Below are positions 1-4,766 of a DNA stretch of 5,826 nucleotides, one piece after another. Origin of the DNA: JAZGDL01 sp036477795 (lineage in GTDB: Bacteria; Planctomycetota; Phycisphaerae; UBA1845); NCBI GenBank assembly GCA_036477795.1, contig JAZGDL010000012.1, forward strand, positions 1 through 5,826, in the 5' to 3' direction. The first letter of the stretch is position 1. Every line of letters starts with the position of its first letter. Under the pieces are notes generated by a model. That model made no database searches. It was not told the DNA's origin and worked only from the letters and a program-made list of their open reading frames with translations. The translations under genes were made by a program, and so were the position numbers.

Positions 1-1
1 A

Positions 2-331
2 TACGCACCGGCCTTTGGCATGATCGGGACACTCGTCGGTCTGGTGATCATGCTCGGGGCTATGGACGACCCTTCCTCGATCGGCCCGGCCATGGCGGTC
101 GCCTTGTTGACCACGCTTTACGGGTCGCTGATCGCAAATCTGTTCGCCTTGCCGCTGGCCGACAAGCTCGGCCTCCGTAGCCAGGAAGAGCTCTTGCTCA
201 AGTCCATTGTGATCAGAGGCATCATGGCGATTCAGTCCGGTGACAATCCGCGAATCGTCGAGCAGAAGCTCAAGACCTTCCTTCCGCACCGCCTGCGGGC
301 CGGCGGCGAGAACGAAAAGGCGGCAGCTTGA
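2..331 (+). CDS. motA: Flagellar stator protein MotA, C-terminal part (5' end outside window)
   Basis: MotA is the inner-membrane stator subunit that, with MotB, conducts ions and turns the rotor. The reading frame is open from position 2 and encodes 109 residues to a TGA at 329-331. It begins YAPAFGMIGTLVGLV, the start of the third membrane helix. The proline in APAFG corresponds to the functionally important Pro173 of E. coli MotA. A second hydrophobic helix, containing TTLYGSLIANLFALPLA, carries a proline at the place of E. coli Pro222. A charged cytoplasmic tail follows, with a KSIVIRGIMAIQSGDNP stretch typical of the MotA/PomA family. An internal ATG at 20 is not a real start because the conserved helix begins before it. 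The N-terminal two thirds, including the cytoplasmic loop that contacts FliG, lie upstream of the window. motB follows after 85 nt. The family assignment is firm; whether the ion is H+ or Na+ cannot be told from this part. Confidence 0.95.
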   Translation, partial: YAPAFGMIGTLVGLVIMLGAMDDPSSIGPAMAVALLTTLYGSLIANLFALPLADKLGLRSQEELLLKSIVIRGIMAIQSGDNPRIVEQKLKTFLPHRLRAGGENEKAAA

Positions 332-345
332 GGGTGAGGGGGGTG

Positions 346-399
346 TGTGGGACCGGCTTTCCAGCCGGTCAAACGACAGGCTGGAAAGCCGGTCCCACA
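346..399. repeat. Paired-hairpin inverted repeat between motA and motB (REPIN-like)
   Basis: Two perfect 21-bp inverted arms (346-366 and 379-399, first arm TGTGGGACCGGCTTTCCAGC plus C) flank a 12-nt spacer. The region 351-370 also forms its own hairpin, GACCGGCT-TTCC-AGCCGGTC. This layout of two inverted palindromic units around a short spacer is that of REP doublets (REPINs), which RAYT-type transposases mobilise. Membership of that class is inferred from shape only; no transposase is in the window. The element begins 14 nt after the motA stop and ends 4 nt before the motB Shine-Dalgarno sequence, so in RNA it would form a strong hairpin between two stator genes. Confidence 0.85.
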
Positions 400-403
400 T
401 TGT

Positions 404-408
404 AGGGA
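404..408 (+). promoter_or_regulatory. Ribosome binding site of motB
   Basis: AGGGA ends 8 nt before the ATG at 417. This decides the motB start: the frame is open upstream to about 240, but that stretch overlaps motA and reads through the inverted repeat. The hairpin element ends immediately upstream of this site. Confidence 0.7.
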
Positions 409-416
409 TCGACCCG

Positions 417-1175
417 ATGGTGACAAAGAAAAAACAAATGCCTCGGGGGGCGCCGGATTGGATGGTCACCTACGGTGACATGATGACGCTGCTGCTGTGT
501 TTCTTTGTCATCCTGGTTTCTATGAGCGAGATGAAAAAGGACCGGAGATTCCAGGAAGTCATGGATTCGATCCGGGCCGCCTTCGGCTACGACGGCACTG
601 TCGGCGTGGTGCCGACCATCAGCACCAGCCGGAACAGTCTGGTGGAGCAGCTTCGTCGCGTGGTGTTGCCCGATTACATCAAGCGTGAGGGCGATTCCGA
701 CGAGGAGGGAATAGACGGCCGCGTCTTTCGGGTCACCAACGTGCGCGAGGGAGTAAACCTGCAGGTCGGCGGCCGGGTCAGCTTTGAGCGGTTCGGCGCG
801 GTCCTCAAACCGGGGGCCGAAGCGCTGATCTCCAGCTTGGCGGGCAAGGTGGTCGGGCACAACACCATCATCAAGGTCCGAGGGCATGCCACGCTGGAAC
901 CGTTGCCCCCGGACTCGCCCTTCCGCGACCCCATGGACTTATCCATCGCCCGGGCCCGAGCCGTCGCCGGTGTCATGCAGCGACATGGCATCAGGCCGGA
1001 GCGACTGCGCATCGTAGGCGTGGGGTCCACCGAGCCGCTGGTGGCCCAGGCTTATACAGAAACAAGACGGGCGCTGAATCGGCGCGTGGAAATCATCGTG
1101 ACCGAGGCCATCGTCGGCGACTACGCAGGAGCTCCCGTCCAGAACGAAGAAAGGGATTCCGACCATGGCGCCTGA
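417..1175 (+). CDS. motB: Flagellar stator protein MotB
   Basis: MotB is the stator subunit that anchors the MotA/MotB complex to peptidoglycan and carries the ion-binding aspartate. The 252-residue product has a short basic N-terminus (VTKKKQMPRG). A single membrane helix follows at about residues 15-37, starting DWMVTYGDMMTLLLCFF; Asp21 matches the essential Asp32 of E. coli MotB. A periplasmic linker of about 100 residues leads to an OmpA-like peptidoglycan-binding domain at about residues 115-230. This domain contains VRGHATLEP, LSIARARAVAGVM and the NRRVEIIV signature (221-228). The usual GHTD of this fold reads GHAT here, followed by a proline-rich insert. The ATG at 417 has a good AGGGA upstream; an internal ATG at 438 is a weaker alternative. 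The gene overlaps fliL by 11 nt, which suggests translational coupling. Confidence 0.96.
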   Translation: MVTKKKQMPRGAPDWMVTYGDMMTLLLCFFVILVSMSEMKKDRRFQEVMDSIRAAFGYDGTVGVVPTISTSRNSLVEQLRRVVLPDYIKREGDSDEEGIDGRVFRVTNVREGVNLQVGGRVSFERFGAVLKPGAEALISSLAGKVVGHNTIIKVRGHATLEPLPPDSPFRDPMDLSIARARAVAGVMQRHGIRPERLRIVGVGSTEPLVAQAYTETRRALNRRVEIIVTEAIVGDYAGAPVQNEERDSDHGA

Positions 1176-1698
1176 GGACACAAAGGAAGACCAGACGCAG
1201 AAGCAGGCGGGGGGCAAGTCTCGCGGCCGGCTCAAACCGCTCATTATCGTCGGCGCATTAATGCTGGCAGAGGGGGTGGGCATTTTTGCGATGATGAGCT
1301 TCTTCGGCGCAGCCCCGGAATCGACGGTCGCGGCGGAGGATGAAGCCGCGCTGCAAGACCCACTCAACCTGGAGGCTGAGGTTGAGGTTGAACTGTGCGA
1401 AGTTGATGCCTACAACCGAAAGGAAGGCCGGCTCTACGTCTACAGCCTCAAGTTATCAGCACTGGTAGCCGCCGAAGATGTTGCCAAGATCAATCGCTTC
1501 ATCAAGGCCAGGTCGGCTTCGATCAACGACAGAGTCCAAGTGGTCATTCGCTCGGCTGATCCCAAGCATCTCAACGACCCGTCGCTGGAAAGCATCAAGC
1601 GGCAAATCATATTTGAGATCAACAATCTGCTGGGGGGTGAGGAGCTGATACGCGACGTGCTGGTCTCGAAATTGTTGCAGTCGCGAACCAACCTTTGA
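1165..1698 (+). CDS. fliL: Flagellar basal body-associated protein FliL
   Basis: FliL is a single-pass inner-membrane protein whose periplasmic domain rings the stator unit and supports torque and motor stability. The product is 177 residues. A charged, lysine-rich cytoplasmic N-terminus (1-24) is followed by a membrane helix at about 25-48 (LKPLIIVGALMLAEGVGIFA). An acidic linker with an EAEVEVE repeat comes next. The periplasmic FliL domain (about 72-177) has the expected strand-helix pattern, with VYSLKLSALVAAEDVAKI and the near-terminal IKRQIIFEINNLLGGEELI before the final VLVSKLLQ segment. The ATG overlaps the end of motB, and AAGGGA at 1151-1156 lies 8 nt upstream. The sequence is divergent but the topology, length and operon position agree. 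In many genomes fliM follows fliL; here fliN follows. Confidence 0.9.
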   Translation: MAPEDTKEDQTQKQAGGKSRGRLKPLIIVGALMLAEGVGIFAMMSFFGAAPESTVAAEDEAALQDPLNLEAEVEVELCEVDAYNRKEGRLYVYSLKLSALVAAEDVAKINRFIKARSASINDRVQVVIRSADPKHLNDPSLESIKRQIIFEINNLLGGEELIRDVLVSKLLQSRTNL

Positions 1699-1752
1699 TT
1701 GGCGGCGGCGAGCTATTCGCGTCGATAAAGACGCACCCGAGGAACCCACCGC

Positions 1753-2541
1753 ATGACTGACGAACCACAAAACCCCGCACCTGATTCTTCCGACACCGGT
1801 TCGGACTCTGCCGATTCGGGTTCCGACTCGGGCGAGTTGAGTCAGGCGGACATCGACGCCGCTCTGCAATCCGCAGCCGGTGCAGGTTCCGACTCGGGCG
1901 AGTTGAGTCAGGCGGACATCGACGCCGCTCTGCAAGGCGCAACCGGCGGAGCGGGATCCACCGATGCGTCTGCGACGGCTGGTGATTCTTCGAAAGATAC
2001 CGCTAAGGCGGCGTCTTCACCCCAGGACGAGATCGACGCGCTCCTCGCAGCGGCGGAGCAAGGCGCCGAACCGCAGGCGGACGCTGACGTACGCCTTGAT
2101 TCGATGGGTAGACCCTTCGACGAGGCCGCCGCAGCCATGGCGGCTGCCATGGCTGAATCAGCCGAGTCATCTGCCGACCCGCAGCAGCCCGCTGAAGGGG
2201 AACAGACCAAGCCAGCCACCGAAGGAGCGATGACGCAGCCCGTTGAACTTCCCGACTTCGCCGCCGGAAGCACGGGTGCAGACGTCCACGACATCTCCAT
2301 ATTGCGCGACGTGAACCTGCGCGTGCAGATCGAGTTGGGGCGCACCCGCATGTACATCGAGGACGTACTCAAACTCGGGGAAGGCAGCGTGGTGGAGCTG
2401 GACAACCTCGCCGGCGATCCCGTTGACGTGCTCGTGAACGGCCGACTGGTGGCCCGAGGCGAGGTGCTGGTGCTCAGTGACAATTTCTGCGTACGGATCA
2501 ATGAAATCGTGCAGGGCCCGCAAAATGTCGCCGTTGCCTGA
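1753..2541 (+). CDS. fliN: Flagellar switch protein FliN with long N-terminal tail of repeated FliM/FliY-like motifs
   Basis: FliN forms the base of the C-ring, the rotor part that switches direction and helps dock export cargo. The 262-residue product is about twice the usual FliN length. The C-terminal SpoA/FliMN domain (about 180-256) is canonical, with LRVQIELGRTRMYIEDVLKL, GSVVELDNLAGDPVDVLVNG and ARGEVLVLSDNFCVRINEIV. The N-terminal 175 residues are low-complexity (Asp, Ser, Gly, Ala, Gln). They contain LSQADIDAAL twice (29-38 and 51-60) and a third related QDEIDALL (91-98). This resembles the LSQxEIDALL signature at the N-terminus of FliM and FliY, which binds phosphorylated CheY. CheY binding here is inference. 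There is no CheC-type phosphatase domain, so this is not FliY. GAGGA at 1739-1743 lies 9 nt before the ATG. It overlaps fliO at its 3' end. Confidence 0.95.
   Translation: MTDEPQNPAPDSSDTGSDSADSGSDSGELSQADIDAALQSAAGAGSDSGELSQADIDAALQGATGGAGSTDASATAGDSSKDTAKAASSPQDEIDALLAAAEQGAEPQADADVRLDSMGRPFDEAAAAMAAAMAESAESSADPQQPAEGEQTKPATEGAMTQPVELPDFAAGSTGADVHDISILRDVNLRVQIELGRTRMYIEDVLKLGEGSVVELDNLAGDPVDVLVNGRLVARGEVLVLSDNFCVRINEIVQGPQNVAVA
1819..1935 (+). repeat. Exact 51-bp direct repeat in fliN (period 66 bp)
   Basis: Positions 1819-1869 and 1885-1935 are identical over 51 bases. They are separated by 15 bases that are themselves similar to the 15 bases after the second copy, so the duplicated unit is 66 bp, or 22 codons. 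Each copy encodes GSDSGELSQADIDAALQ in frame. Identity at synonymous sites indicates a recent duplication or gene-conversion event. The third, related protein motif (codons 91-98) has diverged at DNA level. Confidence 0.95.
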
Positions 2542-3421
2542 CGTGAATCAAGTACCTCAACGAGCCGCGGGCTTCAACCGGTGTGGGCGCTCGAAAGGAG
2601 TAGGGATCCGCACAGCGACCAAAGCCGCCCTGACGCTGTGCCTGGCTGTCGCACCAGCGATCACACGTGCGGAAGGTCCGTCGTTTGATGGTACGGCTGG
2701 CGGTGCCGCAAGTCTCCCCGCCGCAGCGACCAACGCCGCCTTGACGCTTGAGCCGCCACCGCCGACGAAGCCCACGGATTCGAATCCGTGGGTTTCGCGC
2801 AATCATGCGCCTAAGTTGGATCCGCCGTCAAGAGGAGCGACCGAGGAGATCACCATCCCCCGACACGTGAATCAAAAAACCTCGGCTACCATCAAGACGC
2901 CTTGGTACCGTAGCGGATTGGTATCGTTGCTTGTGGTGCTTGCCGTCATCGCCGGCGCCGGTATCCTGGCCCGGCGCTTCTTGACGCGGTCTCAGGCCGG
3001 CGGCGCCGATCTGGTGCGCGTGCTGAGCCGCACTTACTTATCGCCCAAGCAGAGTGTAGCCCTGGTGCAGTTGGGCGGGCGCTTCGCCTTCCTGGGCGTG
3101 ACGCCCGACAGGATCAGCACGCTGCGCATCGTCGAGGACGCCGAAGAGGCCGGTGCCCTGCGCTCGGAGCTGCGCGTCCGGCGTCTCAATGCTGACCGGG
3201 CAGGTTTCGATGAACTGTTGACCGCGGAGGCCCACGGATTCAAATCCGCCGGCCGCGTCGACGAGCATCTGGAGCCGGCACTCCAAACAGGCCCCGGCCG
3301 ATCGGCGCAGATGTCCAAGACGCGCGACGAATTGAAGGGACTGCTTGACAAGCTGCGGACCCGCAATCCCGGGGGCACGTTGCAACGGGGTGATCGTTCA
3401 AAGCCGGTACGCACCACGTAG
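2525..3421 (+). CDS. fliO: Flagellar biosynthesis protein FliO
   Basis: FliO is a membrane protein that assists assembly of the FliP ring of the flagellar export gate. With the ATG at 2525 the product has 298 residues. Segments in order: a hydrophobic signal-like helix at about 28-49 (TKAALTLCLAVAPAITRAEG), a proline- and alanine-rich extracytoplasmic region (50-125), a membrane helix at about 131-149 (LVSLLVVLAVIAGAGIL), and the cytoplasmic FliO core at about 150-205. The core contains LVRVLSRTYLSPKQSVALVQ, GGRFAFLGVTPDRIS and LRIVED. A charged tail follows, including SKTRDELKGLLDKLRTR. The family is weakly conserved, but the core and the position before fliP make the call good. The start is uncertain: ATG 2525 has only a weak AGGG upstream, whereas AAAGGAG at 2594-2600 precedes ATC at 2606, directly before the signal helix. 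A palindromic repeat lies in the coding region and another supplies the stop codon. Confidence 0.88.
   Translation: MSPLPDVNQVPQRAAGFNRCGRSKGVGIRTATKAALTLCLAVAPAITRAEGPSFDGTAGGAASLPAAATNAALTLEPPPPTKPTDSNPWVSRNHAPKLDPPSRGATEEITIPRHVNQKTSATIKTPWYRSGLVSLLVVLAVIAGAGILARRFLTRSQAGGADLVRVLSRTYLSPKQSVALVQLGGRFAFLGVTPDRISTLRIVEDAEEAGALRSELRVRRLNADRAGFDELLTAEAHGFKSAGRVDEHLEPALQTGPGRSAQMSKTRDELKGLLDKLRTRNPGGTLQRGDRSKPVRTT
2594..2600 (+). promoter_or_regulatory. Shine-Dalgarno-like site inside the 5' part of fliO
   Basis: AAAGGAG ends 5 nt before ATC at 2606, in the fliO frame. Initiation there would give a protein starting M-RTATKAALTLCLAV, a typical signal peptide. No ATG, GTG or TTG in frame lies near it. 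It may be the true fliO start signal or a chance match inside a longer N-terminus begun at 2525. Confidence 0.4.
2771..2792. repeat. Perfect 22-bp palindrome within fliO
   Basis: CCCACGGATTC is followed directly by its reverse complement. It is read in frame as PTDSNPWV (residues 83-90) in the extracytoplasmic linker. A related, imperfect copy lies at 3231-3248 in another reading frame, so this looks like a DNA element rather than a protein motif. Confidence 0.85.
3231..3248. repeat. Second, imperfect copy of the fliO palindrome
   Basis: CCCACGGATTCAAATCCG matches 2771-2788 at 17 of 18 positions but is followed by CCGGC instead of completing the outer palindrome. Here it is read one base out of register relative to the first copy (GCC CAC GGA TTC AAA TCC), giving AHGFKS at about residues 236-241 in the cytoplasmic tail. 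Confidence 0.75.
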
Positions 3422-3495
3422 GGTCCGCCGTGCGGACCAGCGAATGCCAGGACGACCCCTGTTCGGTCGGAGTGGTCCGCACGGCGGACCCTACG
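3417..3495. repeat. Paired-hairpin inverted repeat over the fliO stop (REPIN-like)
   Basis: Perfect 23-bp arms at 3417-3439 and 3473-3495 are separated by 33 nt. Each arm also folds on itself as GGTCCGC-CGT-GCGGACC, so the element can form two small hairpins or one long stem. The first arm begins with CGTAGGG, and its TAG (3419-3421) is the fliO stop codon. The design matches the element at 346-399 although the sequence differs. REPIN-like status is inferred from structure. Confidence 0.88.
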
Positions 3496-3501
3496 CTCGG
3501 A

Positions 3502-3583
3502 GGCACGAAGGCACGAAGGCACGAAGGGGAAGAAAGGGACGAAGTGACGAAGGGACGAAAGGACGAAGGGATGGAGGGACGAG
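3502..3583. repeat. Degenerate 8-bp tandem repeat, consensus GGNACGAA
   Basis: Three exact GGCACGAA units (3502-3525) are followed, after a 10-nt irregular piece, by six variants from 3536 (GGGACGAA, GTGACGAA, GGGACGAA, AGGACGAA, GGGATGGA, GGGACGAG). The period of 8 is not a multiple of three, and the stretch lies between genes. It directly adjoins the inverted repeat at 3417-3495. Confidence 0.85.
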
Positions 3584-3586
3584 GGG

Positions 3587-3621
3587 AATCGTCAATCGTC
3601 AATCGCCAATCGTCAATCGTT
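3587..3621. repeat. 7-bp tandem repeat, consensus AATCGTC
   Basis: Five consecutive heptamers are seen: AATCGTC, AATCGTC, AATCGCC, AATCGTC, AATCGTT. The array follows the 8-bp array within 4 nt and ends 20 nt before the fliP Shine-Dalgarno sequence. Confidence 0.9.
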
Positions 3622-3641
3622 TGATGGGACCGGACAGCGCT

Positions 3642-3647
3642 AAGGAG
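3642..3647 (+). promoter_or_regulatory. Ribosome binding site of fliP (supports TTG start)
   Basis: AAGGAG ends 9 nt before TTG at 3657. An in-frame TAG at 3648-3650 rules out any start further upstream, and the TTG start gives a complete signal peptide. Confidence 0.8.
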
Positions 3648-3656
3648 TAGCGCGTT

Positions 3657-4493
3657 TTGACCGAGCATGGAGGCTCAATCCTGCGCCCAAGATGGACGGT
3701 TTGCGCCGTAATTGCGCTGACCGTCGCTGCCCCCGTTCTTGCCCAATCCCCGGCACCGGCGGTTCCGATCGACAACCCCCTGAACCTGCCCGACGTACGC
3801 GGCATACTTCCGACCGCCAAGGACGCCGAAGGCGTCACCGTCACTCTGCAAATCTTGTTCCTGATGACGGTGCTCACTCTGGTGCCGTCGATCCTGGTGA
3901 TGACCACGTGCTTCACCCGTGTTCTGGTGGTGCTGGCGCTTTTGCGCCAGGCGATGGCAACTCCGCAGCTCCCGCCCGGCCAGGTGCTTTTGGGATTGTC
4001 GCTGTTCATCACGCTGTTCGTCATGGGTCCGACGTGGAGCCGGATCAATCAAGAGGCCCTGCAGCCCTACCTGGCCGGCGAGATGGGGCAGCGGGCGGCG
4101 GTGGACACCGCCCTGGGACACATGCGGCAGTTCATGTTTCGCCAGATCGATCGCAACGACAATCACGAGGAGATCTACCTGTTTGTGGAGTATGCCGGCG
4201 GGACCTCCATCCCGCCCGATCAACCGCTTAGCCTGGCGGACGTGCCCACCACCGCTTTGATACCCGCCTTTATTCTCAGCGAACTGAAGATCGCCTTCGT
4301 GATGGGCTTTCGCATTTACTTACCGTTCCTGGTCATCGACATGGTGATCGCCTCCATATTGATCTCCATGGGCATGATGATGCTGCCGCCCGTGCTGATC
4401 AGTCTGCCCTTCAAGATACTACTGTTCGTGCTGGCTGACGGCTGGCACCTGGTCATACAGACGGTGTTGTACAGCTTCGACAACCTTGCTTAG
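3657..4493 (+). CDS. fliP: Flagellar type III export gate protein FliP
   Basis: FliP forms, with FliQ and FliR, the core channel of the flagellar export apparatus in the inner membrane within the MS-ring. The 278-residue product is of usual length for the family. It has an N-terminal signal peptide ending near VLAQSPA (residue 29), as is typical for FliP. Membrane helices lie at about 64-84, 106-123, 200-238 (two closely spaced) and 250-270. The family signatures are clear: TRVLVVLALLRQAMATPQLP (88-107), then PAFILSELKIAFVMGFRIYL (203-222), FLVIDMVIASILISMGMMML (224-243) and ISLPFKILLFVLADGW (248-263). The start is TTG with AAGGAG upstream. fliQ follows after 15 nt. A 235-nt repeat-rich gap separates it from fliO, unusual within this otherwise compact cluster. 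Confidence 0.98.
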   Translation: MTEHGGSILRPRWTVCAVIALTVAAPVLAQSPAPAVPIDNPLNLPDVRGILPTAKDAEGVTVTLQILFLMTVLTLVPSILVMTTCFTRVLVVLALLRQAMATPQLPPGQVLLGLSLFITLFVMGPTWSRINQEALQPYLAGEMGQRAAVDTALGHMRQFMFRQIDRNDNHEEIYLFVEYAGGTSIPPDQPLSLADVPTTALIPAFILSELKIAFVMGFRIYLPFLVIDMVIASILISMGMMMLPPVLISLPFKILLFVLADGWHLVIQTVLYSFDNLA

Positions 4494-4508
4494 CGGAGTA
4501 CCAGTTTC

Positions 4509-4766
4509 ATGGACCTGGAATCGGCGTTAGACATCGGCAGAGGCGCATTCTTCATGGCCCTTTCAACTTCCGCGCCGATCCTGCTGATCGGGCTCATGGT
4601 CGGTCTGGTCATTTCGGTGTTTCAATCGGTCACCCAGCTTCAGGAGCAGACACTGACCTTCGTGCCCAAGATCGGCGCTATGGTGGTGGCTGCGTCGTAC
4701 TTTATTCCGTGGATCGCCAACCGCATGCTGAGCTACGCCCAGGAGATGTTCGGATCACTCCCATAA
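4509..4766 (+). CDS. fliQ: Flagellar type III export gate protein FliQ
   Basis: FliQ is the small two-helix subunit that wraps the FliP/FliR core of the export gate. The product is 85 residues, near the family's usual size of about 90. Two membrane hairpin helices are visible at about 15-38 (FFMALSTSAPILLIGLMVGL) and 52-72 (PKIGAMVVAASYFIPWIA). Between them lies the conserved VISVFQSVTQLQEQTLTFVP signature (34-53). The ATG has GGAG at 4495-4498, 10 nt upstream. The end of the gene overlaps or abuts the start of fliR, and the AGGAG that probably serves fliR lies within the last codons of fliQ. Confidence 0.97.
   Translation: MDLESALDIGRGAFFMALSTSAPILLIGLMVGLVISVFQSVTQLQEQTLTFVPKIGAMVVAASYFIPWIANRMLSYAQEMFGSLP

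Noticed and set aside
240..416. In-frame upstream extension of motB
   Set aside because: It overlaps motA, reads through the inverted repeat and has no MotB-like sequence; the ATG at 417 has a good Shine-Dalgarno sequence and matches the family N-terminus.
2132..2156. Inverted repeat around two GCCATGGC sites in fliN
   Set aside because: It lies in an Ala/Met-rich coding stretch (AAMAAAMAE) where such symmetry is expected from repeated Ala-Met codons.
1908..2501. Long open frame on the minus strand opposite fliN
   Set aside because: Low-complexity Ser/Ala-rich translation that mirrors the GC-rich fliN codons; no start signal or recognisable domain.
2613..2749. Near-identical 26-nt segments in fliO (2613-2638 and 2724-2749, 23 of 26 match)
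   Set aside because: Both encode similar Ala/Leu-rich peptides (ATKAALTL and ATNAALTL); the match is real but short and compositionally biased, so chance or minor duplication is enough.
3502..3621. CRISPR array
   Set aside because: Units are only 7-8 bp and contiguous, with no spacers.
3345..3650. Short plus-strand frames across the fliO end and the fliO-fliP gap
   Set aside because: They translate the inverted repeat and the 8-bp and 7-bp tandem arrays into Arg/Lys/Glu/Gly-rich repeats, with no supporting start signal.
3692..4231. Alternative frames and minus-strand frames over fliP
   Set aside because: The fliP frame carries all family signatures; the others are frame shadows rich in Arg, Pro and Gly.
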